From: Catenulispora acidiphila DSM 44928
Lineage (GTDB): Bacteria > Actinomycetota > Actinomycetes > Streptomycetales > Catenulisporaceae
DNA length: 64,000 nt
Direction of reading: 5' to 3'
Assembly: GCF_000024025.1 (NCBI RefSeq)
Contig: NC_013131.1
Coordinates: 10,024,229-10,088,228 of the forward strand
The notes beneath the pieces are model-generated. The model did no database searches, was not told the DNA's origin, and saw nothing but the letters and a program-made list of their open reading frames with translations. Positions 18,674 through 26,274 of this stretch are shown here, piece after piece (positions within the stretch are counted from its first letter, which is position 1; every line of letters starts with the position of its first letter). Position numbers and translations under genes: made by a program.

Positions 18674-19474
18674 ATGCCGGTCATCAGCACGCCCTCGGCC
18701 GACGCGGTCCTGGCTCGCACCGTCGGCGGTAGCGGACCTGGTCTGCTGCTGGCGCACGGCGCCGGCGGCAGTGTCGCGCTGAACTACGGTCCGATTCTGG
18801 ACGGTTTGAGCGTCGGGCACACCGTGGTCGGGATCGACTACCCCGGGACCGGTCGTTCGCCGCGTGCGGCCGGACGGCTGAGCGTCGACTACCTGGCCGA
18901 CCAGGTGATCGCCGCCGCCGATGCCGAGGGGTTGCAGCGGTTCGCGCTGGCGGGGTTCTCGCTCGGTGGGCCGGTCGCGATTCGGGCGGCGGCCAAGCAT
19001 CCGGATCGTGTCAGTGCTCTGGTTCTGACGGCGACTTTCGCTTACCGCGACGCGCGTCTGGATCTGGCGGCGAAGTTGTGGGGCGAGTTGTACGAGGCCG
19101 GCGACAACGTCCGGCTCTCGGAGTTCCTGACGCTCGCCGCGTTCAGTGCCGAGACGCTGCGGAGTATGCCGGAGCGGCAGTTGCGGCTGGCGATCGAAGG
19201 GCTGGCCGGGCTCATTCCGGACGGCACGCCGGAGCACGTGGACCTGGTGCGGCGCGTCGATGTGCGCGCGGATCTGGCCTGGGTCACGGCGCCGACGCTC
19301 GTCGTGTCGACCACCGCCGATCCGCTGGTCTCCCCGCATCTGCACGAGGAGCTGGCGGCGGGGATCGCCGGGGCCCGCCTGGCCCGCATCGACACCGGGC
19401 ATCTGCCGTTCGCCGAGCGGCCCGAGGAGTGGCTGGGGCTGATCACCGGGTTCCTGGCCGAGCACTCCGTCTGA
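18674..19474 (+). CDS. Alpha/beta-fold hydrolase
   Basis: The 266-residue protein is a complete alpha/beta hydrolase: the oxyanion block LLAHGAGGSVALNYGP, the nucleophile elbow GFSLGG (Ser nucleophile, about residue 97), an acidic residue in TTADPLVSP and a C-terminal histidine in RIDTGHLPFAERP. The ATG at 18674 follows GAGGGAG. Such enzymes are esterases, lactonases or haloperoxidase-like; the substrate is unknown. Expression is probably tightly controlled by a TetR-type repressor through two operators upstream. Confidence 0.82.
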   Translation: MPVISTPSADAVLARTVGGSGPGLLLAHGAGGSVALNYGPILDGLSVGHTVVGIDYPGTGRSPRAAGRLSVDYLADQVIAAADAEGLQRFALAGFSLGGPVAIRAAAKHPDRVSALVLTATFAYRDARLDLAAKLWGELYEAGDNVRLSEFLTLAAFSAETLRSMPERQLRLAIEGLAGLIPDGTPEHVDLVRRVDVRADLAWVTAPTLVVSTTADPLVSPHLHEELAAGIAGARLARIDTGHLPFAERPEEWLGLITGFLAEHSV

Positions 19475-19532
19475 GGAGCGCTCGGCAGGCGAGAATCAGA
19501 GCCGGCCTGAGTAGGCCATCAGTGCCCGTATA

Positions 19533-20924
19533 TCAGTGGTGGAACACCGAGCGTTCGACGTCCGGCAGCGGCTCCTTCAGCCGGTCGAGGTAGTCGACCG
19601 AGTCCTGCAGGTCGCGCATGAGGTTCGCGGCCAGGTCCATGCTCATGCCGTTGCGGATCACGACCCGCTGCACCACGGTGTCCGACAGGTTGTCGGGCAT
19701 CGGGTACGCCGGGACCAGCCAGCCCTTCATCCGCAGCCGGTCGGAGACGTCGTAGAGCGTCCAGTTCGGGTTGTGGCCGGCGGCCTTGCGCCAGGCGAAC
19801 ACGGGGATGTCGGAAGCGTCGTTCCACAAGTCGAAGCAGTCCATCGCGCTGATGCGGTCGGCGAGGTAGCGCGCGACGTCGTGGGACGCCTTCTGGACCT
19901 CGTGATAGCCCAGCCGTCCCAGCCGCAGGAACTGGAAGTACTGCACCAGGACCTGCGCGGCCGGGCGTGAGAAGTTCAGGCCGAAGGTCGGCATCTCGCC
20001 GCCGAGGTAGCTCACCTTGAAGACCAGGCTCTCCGGCAGCAGGTCCCTGTCCCGCCACAGGACCCAACCCAGACCCGGGTTGACGAGCCCGTACTTGTGG
20101 CCGGAGGTGTTGATCGAGGCCACGCGCGGGACCCGGAAATCCCACTCCAGCGTGGGCTGCAGGAACGGGGCGACCATCGCCCCGGAGGCGCCGTCGACGT
20201 GGATCGGGATGTCCAGGCCGGTGTCGCGCTGGATCTCGTCCAGCGCGCGGCTGACCTCCAGGACCGGCTCGTACATGCCGGTGTAGGTGACGCCGAGGAT
20301 GCTGACCACGCCGATGGTGTTCTCGTCGACGTGGGACTTCAGGTCGGCGCCGTCGAGCGTCTTGTGCTCCTCGGTGATCGGCACGTAGCGCGGCTCGACG
20401 TCCCAGTAGTTGCAGAACTTCTCCCACACCACCTGTACCGCCGAGCTCATCACCAGGTTCGGGCGGTCGGCCGGCTTGCCGGCCGCCCGGCGCGCCTCTT
20501 GCCAGCGCCGCTTGAAGGCCAGGCCGCCGAGCATGCAGGCCTCGGAGGAGCCGATGGTGGAGCAGCCGATGGCACGGTCCTGATCCGGCGCGTGCCACAG
20601 GTCGGCCAGGATCCGCCAGCACCGCTCCTCGATCGCCGCGGTGCTCGGGTACTCGTCCTTGTCGATCATGTTCTTGTCGAAGGCTTCCAGATACAGCTTG
20701 CGCGCCTGGCTGTCCATCCAGGTGCCGACGAACGTCGCCAGGTTCAGGCGCGCGTTGCCGTCGAGCATCGCCTCGTCGTGCACCAGCTGGTAGGCCGTCT
20801 CCGGCAGCATCGGCGCGTCGGGCAGCCTCGTCCGCGGCCTGCTGCGCAGCTCTCCGGGCCGGGCGAACAGCGGGTTGACGTCCACGTCCCCGCTCAGATC
20901 ACGTTCGCTGTGGTTGTGCCGCAT
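19533..20924 (-). CDS. gadB: Glutamate decarboxylase
   Basis: The enzyme converts glutamate to GABA and CO2, consuming a proton, and often supports acid tolerance. The 463-residue length matches the family. The pyridoxal-phosphate lysine is predicted at K277 in SINTSGHKYGLV, with the cofactor-binding IHVDGASGAMVAPF at 241-254 and GCSTIGSSEACMLGG at 120-134. The start has AAGGAGG. No glutamate/GABA antiporter is adjacent, unlike enterobacterial gad loci. Confidence 0.95.
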   Translation of the reverse strand: MRHNHSERDLSGDVDVNPLFARPGELRSRPRTRLPDAPMLPETAYQLVHDEAMLDGNARLNLATFVGTWMDSQARKLYLEAFDKNMIDKDEYPSTAAIEERCWRILADLWHAPDQDRAIGCSTIGSSEACMLGGLAFKRRWQEARRAAGKPADRPNLVMSSAVQVVWEKFCNYWDVEPRYVPITEEHKTLDGADLKSHVDENTIGVVSILGVTYTGMYEPVLEVSRALDEIQRDTGLDIPIHVDGASGAMVAPFLQPTLEWDFRVPRVASINTSGHKYGLVNPGLGWVLWRDRDLLPESLVFKVSYLGGEMPTFGLNFSRPAAQVLVQYFQFLRLGRLGYHEVQKASHDVARYLADRISAMDCFDLWNDASDIPVFAWRKAAGHNPNWTLYDVSDRLRMKGWLVPAYPMPDNLSDTVVQRVVIRNGMSMDLAANLMRDLQDSVDYLDRLKEPLPDVERSVFHH

Positions 20925-20953
20925 CCGTGCGCCTCCTTGAGAACGGGAAAAGA

Positions 20954-20988
20954 CAGGACCCCGGGCCGTCGTGCGGCCCGGGGTCCTG
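20954..20988 (-). terminator. Intrinsic terminator of the chaplin gene
   Basis: Arms 20954-20968 and 20974-20988 pair perfectly over 15 bp around a 5-nt loop. On the minus strand the hairpin is followed by TGTCTTTTCC, so it terminates the chaplin transcript before gadB. Confidence 0.8.
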
Positions 20989-21003
20989 GGGAGCGTCAGC
21001 GCG

Positions 21004-21243
21004 TCAGTAGTTGACGCACGTGTTGCCGGCGGCGCCGGTCAGGGCGGCCAGCACGGAGATGTCGTTGCCGCACAGGTTGATCGGGATGTTGATCGGGATC
21101 TGGATGTTGTTGCCGGACAGCAGGCCGGGCGAGCCGATGGCCCCGCCGATCGCGCCCGCGCCGGAGGCGGAGGCCGTGCCGGCAGTGCCCAGGACGGCGA
21201 CCGCGGCGAACGCCGCGGCGACGAGAGTCTTGCGCATGCTCAT
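21004..21243 (-). CDS. Short chaplin (hydrophobic aerial-hypha surface protein)
   Basis: The 79-residue preprotein has a signal peptide (MSMRKTLVAAAFAAVAVLG to ASA) and one chaplin domain: GAGAIGGAIGSPGLLSGNN, IQIPINIPINLCGNDISV, then AALTGAAGNTCVNY. The two cysteines (58 and 76) are at the conserved chaplin positions. Short chaplins assemble into amyloid films that let aerial hyphae and spores leave aqueous surfaces. The ATG at 21243 follows GGGAG; a longer in-frame extension upstream lacks any signal sequence. It is monocistronic with its own strong terminator. Confidence 0.9.
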   Translation of the reverse strand: MSMRKTLVAAAFAAVAVLGTAGTASASGAGAIGGAIGSPGLLSGNNIQIPINIPINLCGNDISVLAALTGAAGNTCVNY

Positions 21244-21429
21244 TGAAGCTCCCTGACGTTGATGGTGCGAACCGGTCAAGCAGTATCGTTTCGGGCTACC
21301 GCGCGTAAACCGGACTACACCTTCCGAGCGACGGCGGCGCCGCAGCGGAAACGCCTGGTCAGAGGCACCGTTTGGGCAGGTCAGGGCTTTGTGAAAGGGC
21401 CTCGGAAAAACCACCCATACGGAGGGCCC

Positions 21430-22053
21430 TCATTGGAGCAGCTGGCTGCGCAGCGACGCGTCGGCCCAGTCGGCGAACCGCCCCGCGGACCAGCCGCGAT
21501 CGCGGACGAGCAGCAGGTACATCTCTGGGCCGAGAGTCGCGTAGAGCAAGTCTGCGGCATGCTCGGCGGTGAGGCCGGGACGCGCGCCGGGCTTGGCCAT
21601 GAGCGCCTGCGCCGCGGTGTGTTGGACGGTGTAGCGCTGCTCGTCGCCGGTCCGTCGCAGTGCGTCGAGTTCCGGTTCCAGGGCGGCCGCCGTCCGGATC
21701 ACTTCGAGCAGGGCACTGACACGCGCGTTGACGGAGACGGCGCCCGCGACGTGCGCACGCAGGTGTTCCTCGGCGGTCGGCGCGGCCATAGCGGCGGTGA
21801 ACCAGGGGCGCTCCATGGTCGGCACGGGCTCGTCGTCGCCGGCGACAGTGACGTCGGCCAGCTCCTTCAGCAGGGTGCGCTTGTTGCGGAAGACGAAGTA
21901 GATCGTCTGGACCGCGACGTCGGCGCGCTCGGCGATCTGCTGGAGCGTCGTGGCGCCGTAGCCGTGCTCGACGAACAGCTCGCCGGCCGCGGTGAGCACC
22001 CGCTTGCGCGTCTGCCGGGCCTTCTCCGCCTGCTTGCTGTTGACCGGGCTCAT
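21430..22053 (-). CDS. TetR-family regulator
   Basis: The 207-residue protein has the TetR HTH at about residues 15-60 (RVLTAAGELFVEHGYGATT, then LQQIAERADVAVQTIYFVF) and a helical effector domain. TAAGCT at 22060-22065 ends 6 nt before the ATG, so its mRNA looks leaderless. It shares the intergenic CTAGAG/CTCTAG half-sites with the divergent monooxygenase-like gene, which is its probable target along with itself. Confidence 0.86.
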   Translation of the reverse strand: MSPVNSKQAEKARQTRKRVLTAAGELFVEHGYGATTLQQIAERADVAVQTIYFVFRNKRTLLKELADVTVAGDDEPVPTMERPWFTAAMAAPTAEEHLRAHVAGAVSVNARVSALLEVIRTAAALEPELDALRRTGDEQRYTVQHTAAQALMAKPGARPGLTAEHAADLLYATLGPEMYLLLVRDRGWSAGRFADWADASLRSQLLQ

Positions 22054-22068
22054 GGCTGAAGCTTAGCT

Positions 22069-22098
22069 TTAGAGTTGAGCTCTAGAGGCAAACTCTAG
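22069..22098. promoter_or_regulatory. Three TAGAG/CTCTA half-sites, TetR operator
   Basis: TAGAG-N5-CTCTA (22070-22084) overlaps CTAGAG-N5-CTCTAG (22082-22098). The three half-sites are spaced about one helical turn apart and lie beside the -10 of the TetR gene (22060-22065) and ahead of the divergent gene. Confidence 0.6.
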
Positions 22099-22122
22099 TA
22101 ATGACTTTCAGGAGGCGGGACC

Positions 22123-22446
22123 ATGGCTGTTCTGCGGATCGTGCGCTTCACTACCGACCCGGCGCAGACCGAGGAGATGCTCCAGACCCGGGCCGGGCTG
22201 ATCGCGGCCACCCGGGAGCGCTTCGCCGGGCTGACCGCGACGCGCTTGGCGCGGGTGGACGAGGCGACATGGATCGACCACTGGCAATGGGAGTCGGCCG
22301 AGCACATGCAGCGCGCGCTGGACAGTGTCGCGACGATCCCCGGCGCCCAGGCCGCGTTCGCACTGATCGCGGACCCGAGCGCCGAGGTGGCGGAGGTCGT
22401 CGAGGACGGGAGGCGGCCCGCGGGCGAGGTGGCGGCGGCGGTCTGA
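22123..22446 (+). CDS. Antibiotic-biosynthesis-monooxygenase-like (ferredoxin-fold) protein
   Basis: The 107-residue protein has the dimeric alpha/beta barrel pattern of ABM/Dabb domains: an N-terminal strand VLRIVRFTTDPAQTEEMLQ, a helix ending RERFAGLTATRLARVDEATW, and IDHWQWESAEHMQRAL. Relatives oxidise aromatic substrates without cofactors or act as small-molecule scavengers; which one applies here is unknown. Translation starts after AGGAGG. It is divergent from a TetR regulator and probably repressed by it. Confidence 0.6.
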   Translation: MAVLRIVRFTTDPAQTEEMLQTRAGLIAATRERFAGLTATRLARVDEATWIDHWQWESAEHMQRALDSVATIPGAQAAFALIADPSAEVAEVVEDGRRPAGEVAAAV

Positions 22447-22498
22447 GACTGCCGGGGCTTAGAGCCCGCAGGTCAGGGAGTGGATCTCGGGCCGGCCT

Positions 22499-24043
22499 CT
22501 AGCTCGCGGAGGCCGAGGCCGCCACCGGCTCCGGGGCAGCCGCCCGAGCCCGCTCCTGTGCCTGCTCCTGCTCTTGTTCCTGCTCCTGCCGCTCCCGCGT
22601 CGCCGGCTGCATCGCCAGCACCAGCACCGACAGCGCGGCGAAGATCACCGCGGCGATCAGTCCGGTCGCGTGCAGGCCGGCGGTGAACGCCTCGCGCGCC
22701 GTGTGCAGCGTCGCAGAGGCCTGAGCCGTCGGTAGGTGGCTGCTCGCGGCGAGGGCGCCGGCCAGGGAGTCGGACGTTCCGTGGGCGTGTGCGCGGTAGA
22801 CAACGGCGGCAGCGGCGCCGACCAGGCCCAGTCCGAGGGACCCGCCGAAGTAGTTACCGGTCTCGGACATGGAGGCGGCGCTGCCTGCCCGCTCCGGCGG
22901 GACGCTGCCGATCACCAGACCGGTGCCGAGGGCGAACAGCGGACCGGTGCCGAAGGCCAGGACCGCGATGCCGATCATCAGGAGCGGCAGGCTGCCCGGT
23001 CCGTCCACGACGGTCAGGAGCAGGGCGCCCAGCGCCGAGAGCGCCAGTCCGGCGGCGATGGCGGTCGGCTGCTGCAGGCGCCGGGTCAGCGCGGGAGCGG
23101 TCATGGTGCCGAGCGCGACGCCGAGGCCCATCGGAGCGAACAGGATCGCTGCGGTCATCGGCTCGTGCCCGAGCACTCCTTGCAGATACTGCGTCACCAG
23201 CAGACCGGTGCCCGCCATCGCCAGACCGGCGAAGACGAGCGCGATCAGGACCGCGGTGAACGGACGGCTGCGGAACATCCGCAGATCCAGCAGCGGCGTG
23301 GTCAGACGGAGCTGCCGGCGGACGAACACCACGCCGAGCGCCGCCCCGACCGCCAGCGCCATCAGCGGCACGATCACCGCGTGCGCGACCGTCAGCTGCT
23401 TGATCCCGTAGACCATCAGCAGCACCGCCGCCAGCGACAGCCCGACGCTGGCCGGGTCCAGCCGCCCGGCCCGCGAGCCGCGGAACTCCGGCAGCACGAA
23501 CGGTCCGGCCACCGCCAGCAGCGCCATCGCGGGCACCGCCGCCAGGAACACCGACCCCCACCAGAAGTGCTGGAGCAGGAACCCGGCCAGCACCGGGCCG
23601 ATCGCCCCGCCGGTGAACTGGCAGGTCGCCCAGATCGCGATGGCGCGGCCGCGGGCGCGGCCGTCGGGGAACATGTTGGTGATCAGCGCCAGCGTGGACG
23701 GCGCCAGGGTCGCCCCGGCGATCCCGAGCAGCGCGCGCACGACGATCAGCATCAGCGGGTTCACCGAGAACGCCGCGACCACCGACAGCACCGCGAACGC
23801 CGAGGCGCCGATCAGCAGCAGGCGCCGGCGTCCGATCCGGTCGCCCAGCGTCCCCATGGTGATGACCATGCCGGCGACCATCAGTCCGTACGCGTCGCTG
23901 ATCCACAGCTGCTGCACCGCACTGGCGCCGAGGTCGGCGCTCAGGTGCGGCAGCGCCAGGATCAGCGCCGTCATGTCCATCGCGACCAGCAGCGTCGGCA
24001 GCATGAGCAGGACCAGCCCCAGCCAAGCCCGGTTGACTCGCAT
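22499..24043 (-). CDS. DHA2-family MFS drug exporter, predicted ECF42 target
   Basis: The 514-residue protein has about 14 membrane segments and the DHA2 motifs (LVAMDMTALILALP in helix 1, GDRIGRRRLLLIG in loop 2-3). It should export drugs or toxic metabolites by proton antiport. The ATG at 24043 follows AGGAG. The C-terminal tail is a low-complexity run of alternating Gln/Glu residues followed by Ala/Pro. An ECF42-type promoter lies about 65 bp upstream and mirrors the one before the DGPF-sigma operon, so the exporter is probably in the regulon of that sigma factor. Confidence 0.88.
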   Translation of the reverse strand: MRVNRAWLGLVLLMLPTLLVAMDMTALILALPHLSADLGASAVQQLWISDAYGLMVAGMVITMGTLGDRIGRRRLLLIGASAFAVLSVVAAFSVNPLMLIVVRALLGIAGATLAPSTLALITNMFPDGRARGRAIAIWATCQFTGGAIGPVLAGFLLQHFWWGSVFLAAVPAMALLAVAGPFVLPEFRGSRAGRLDPASVGLSLAAVLLMVYGIKQLTVAHAVIVPLMALAVGAALGVVFVRRQLRLTTPLLDLRMFRSRPFTAVLIALVFAGLAMAGTGLLVTQYLQGVLGHEPMTAAILFAPMGLGVALGTMTAPALTRRLQQPTAIAAGLALSALGALLLTVVDGPGSLPLLMIGIAVLAFGTGPLFALGTGLVIGSVPPERAGSAASMSETGNYFGGSLGLGLVGAAAAVVYRAHAHGTSDSLAGALAASSHLPTAQASATLHTAREAFTAGLHATGLIAAVIFAALSVLVLAMQPATRERQEQEQEQEQAQERARAAAPEPVAASASAS

Positions 24044-24109
24044 CTTCGTGACTCCTGATTCTCGACTTCTCGCGTCTTCTCGGTGTCTTCTCGGCCTCTT
24101 CACCCTGGG

Positions 24110-24136
24110 GTCGGAGCAGGCGGCCGATTCTTGACA
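24110..24136 (-). promoter_or_regulatory. ECF42-type promoter of the MFS exporter
   Basis: On the minus strand TGTCAA (24131-24136) and CGAC (24110-24113) are separated by 17 bp. Known ECF42 promoters combine a TGTCGA-like -35 with a CGA-type -10. The plus-strand copy at 24192-24218 has the same elements, and both continue TGTCAAGAA and end GCTCCGAC. Confidence 0.7.
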
Positions 24137-24191
24137 CCGGCGCGCCGAGATCTCGGCGGGAACCGGCTCGCGGAAAAAGTTCGGCGGAGGA

Positions 24192-24218
24192 TGTCAAGAA
24201 CGCGGCGGCGGCTCCGAC
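24192..24218 (+). promoter_or_regulatory. ECF42-type promoter of the DGPF-sigma operon
   Basis: TGTCAA (24192-24197) and CGAC (24215-24218) are separated by 17 bp, the same arrangement as the divergent promoter at 24110-24136. This predicts that the sigma factor transcribes its own operon. Confidence 0.7.
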
Positions 24219-24268
24219 TGCTAGGTGACAGGGCCCCGCCGGGCGCCCCCGACACGAGGAGTACAGCG

Positions 24269-24640
24269 ATGAAGTTCCTGATCAGCATGCACATCAACCC
24301 CGCCGTGCTGGACGCGCTGACCGAGGAGGAGATGGCCGGGATCGGCGAGGGCCACAGCCGGTTCATGCAGGCGCTGAAGGACTCCGGGGAGTTCATCATG
24401 ACCCAGGCGCTGGTCGACCCTTCCCAGGCGGCCGTGGTGCGGGTCCGCAACGGCCAGCCGGTGGTGACCGACGGCCCGTTCCTGGAGGCCAAGGAGTACC
24501 TCGGCGGCTTCTACCTGGTCGACGTGCAGAACAAGGAGCGGGCGATCGAGCTCGCCGCGCAGATCCCGGACGCCGCGATCGAGGGTCTCGGGCTGGAAGT
24601 GCGCCAGATCATGTTCTCCGATGGACAATTGGAGGCATGA
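24269..24640 (+). CDS. DGPF-domain (YCII-related) protein
   Basis: The 123-residue YCII-related protein contains the name-giving motif in VVTDGPFLEAKEYLGGFYLV. Proteins of this family regularly neighbour ECF42 sigma factors and are among their targets; their biochemical role is not settled. The ATG at 24269 follows GAGGAG. The stop overlaps the start of the sigma gene by 4 bp (ATGA), so the two are translationally coupled. Confidence 0.88.
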   Translation: MKFLISMHINPAVLDALTEEEMAGIGEGHSRFMQALKDSGEFIMTQALVDPSQAAVVRVRNGQPVVTDGPFLEAKEYLGGFYLVDVQNKERAIELAAQIPDAAIEGLGLEVRQIMFSDGQLEA

Positions 24641-25851
24641 CAGCACCGGCGATCGAGGACCTGCTCCGCGAGCTGACACCGCAGGTCCTCGGCGCTCTGG
24701 TCCGCCGCTACGGACGATTCGAGGGCTGCGAGGACGCCGTACAGGAGGCGGTCCTGGCCGCCTCCGTCCAGTGGCCGGACGAAGGCGTGCCGGAGAATCC
24801 GCGCGGCTGGCTGACCACGGTCGCCTCCCGCCGGCTCATCGACCAGGTACGCAGCGACTCCGCACGACGCGAGCGGGAAGAGCAGGTCTGGGCGTCGGAC
24901 GTGGTGCCGGACGAGGTTCCGGACACCGACGACACCCTGGTCCTGCTCTTCCTGTGCTGCCACCCGACGCTCACCGCCGCGTCGCAGACCGCGCTGACGC
25001 TGCGCGCCGTCGGCGGCCTGACCACCGCCGAGATCGCCCGCGCCTTCCTGGTCCCGGAGGCCACGCTGGCGGCCCGGGTCAGCCGCGCCAAGCAGCGGAT
25101 CAAGACCGCGGGGAGCTCCTTCGAGCTGCCGGCCGGTCCCGAGCGCGAGGAACGGCTGCAGGTCGTGCTGCACGTGCTCTATCTGATCTTCAACGAGGGT
25201 TACACCGCGTCCTCCGGCACAGAACTGGACCGCGTGGACCTCGCGACCGAGGCGATCCGGCTGACCAGGATGGTCTACGCGCAGCTGCCCGACGACGGCG
25301 AAGTCGCCGGGCTGTTGGCGCTCATGCTGCTCACGCACTCCCGGCGTGAAGCCCGCACGACCGCGCAGGGCGACTTGATCCCGCTGGACGAGCAGGACCG
25401 CGCGAAGTGGGACGCCGAGCTGATCGCCGAGGGACTGGAGCTGGCGAAGACCTCGCTGGCCGGCACGGAGCTGGGACCGTACCAACTGCAGGCGGCCATA
25501 GCCGCCACGCACGCCGTCGCCACCGACGCCGCGGACACCGACTGGCGCCAGATCCACACGCTGTACCTGGTCCTGGAACGCATCGCGCCGAACCCGATGG
25601 TCACCCTGAACCGCGCCGTCGCGCTCGCCGAGATCGAGGGACCGCAAGCCGGGCTCGCGGTGCTGGCGACGTTGGACAGCGACGAGCGGATGGCGAAGCA
25701 CCATCGGCTCTTGTCCGTGCGGGCACACCTGCTGGAGATGGCCGGGGACACCGACGCCGCGTACGAGAACTACCGGCGCGCCGCCAAGGCGACCGCGAGT
25801 CTGGCCGAGCAACGGCATCTGGAATCCCGAGCCAAGAAGCTGCGGCCCTGA
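24637..25851 (+). CDS. ECF42-type RNA polymerase sigma factor with C-terminal extension
   Basis: The 404-residue protein has sigma-2 (about 10-80, with YGRFEGCEDAVQEAVLAA and NPRGWLTTVASRRLID) and sigma-4 (about 105-165, with LTLRAVGGLTTAEIARAFLVPEATLAARVSRAKQRIK). The remaining 230 residues form a TPR-like extension, including FNEGYTASSG, LLTHSRREAR and YLVLERIAPNPMVTLNRAVALAE, typical of ECF42. In this group the extension, not an anti-sigma factor, is thought to control activity. No anti-sigma gene is nearby. Matching TGTCAA-N17-CGAC promoters suggest autoregulation and control of the divergent exporter. Confidence 0.92.
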   Translation: MTAPAIEDLLRELTPQVLGALVRRYGRFEGCEDAVQEAVLAASVQWPDEGVPENPRGWLTTVASRRLIDQVRSDSARREREEQVWASDVVPDEVPDTDDTLVLLFLCCHPTLTAASQTALTLRAVGGLTTAEIARAFLVPEATLAARVSRAKQRIKTAGSSFELPAGPEREERLQVVLHVLYLIFNEGYTASSGTELDRVDLATEAIRLTRMVYAQLPDDGEVAGLLALMLLTHSRREARTTAQGDLIPLDEQDRAKWDAELIAEGLELAKTSLAGTELGPYQLQAAIAATHAVATDAADTDWRQIHTLYLVLERIAPNPMVTLNRAVALAEIEGPQAGLAVLATLDSDERMAKHHRLLSVRAHLLEMAGDTDAAYENYRRAAKATASLAEQRHLESRAKKLRP

Positions 25852-25962
25852 GGACGAACAAGCAGAACGAACCGGTGACGCCGGAGGCTTCGCTCGGGGC
25901 CCCCTCCCCGCAGAGCCTTGATACAAACGCTCCACAGTCATTGGCACGAGGGGATGCGGCAC

Positions 25963-26274
25963 ATGTCCGACGACAACTTGAAGATGGACGCGGACGCACT
26001 CGACGGGTTCACCGCCCAACTCAACAGTCTGATTCGCGACGGCTCGGCGACCATGTTCCCGGCGTCGTTCCACGGCGAGATGGGCGACGGCGGCGTCGAG
26101 AACGCCATATCCGACATGGCAAGCACCGACATGTCCATCGGGCAGCGTCTCAACAACTACCTGTCCGCGCTGGCCGGGCTCACCGGCGCCAGCGCCAAGG
26201 CCACCCGGGACATGGACAAGCAGCTGGCGGACTCCGTCACCAACCCGCCGCACGGAAAGCTGGCGCAGCTCTGA
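25963..26274 (+). CDS. WXG100-like small helical protein, ESX-type candidate
   Basis: The 103-residue protein starts MSDDNLKMDADALDGFTAQL and is predicted to be two amphipathic helices separated by a short loop, the size and start (LKMDADALDGF) of actinobacterial ESX-type proteins, but a strict W-x-G is absent. GAGGGG lies 9 nt before the ATG at 25963. Its stop overlaps the ATG of the next gene by one base (TGATG), so the pair is coupled and the products may form a heterodimer for type VII-like export. Confidence 0.6.
   Translation: MSDDNLKMDADALDGFTAQLNSLIRDGSATMFPASFHGEMGDGGVENAISDMASTDMSIGQRLNNYLSALAGLTGASAKATRDMDKQLADSVTNPPHGKLAQL

Noticed and set aside
21244-21414. N-terminal extension of the chaplin frame to 21414.
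   Set aside because: The extension lacks a ribosome binding site and would bury the signal peptide; the ATG at 21243 follows GGGAG.
22736-24058. A 440-codon plus-strand frame opposite the MFS exporter, rich in Gln, Arg and His.
   Set aside because: Composition is that of an antisense shadow, and the minus-strand frame encodes an unmistakable DHA2 exporter.
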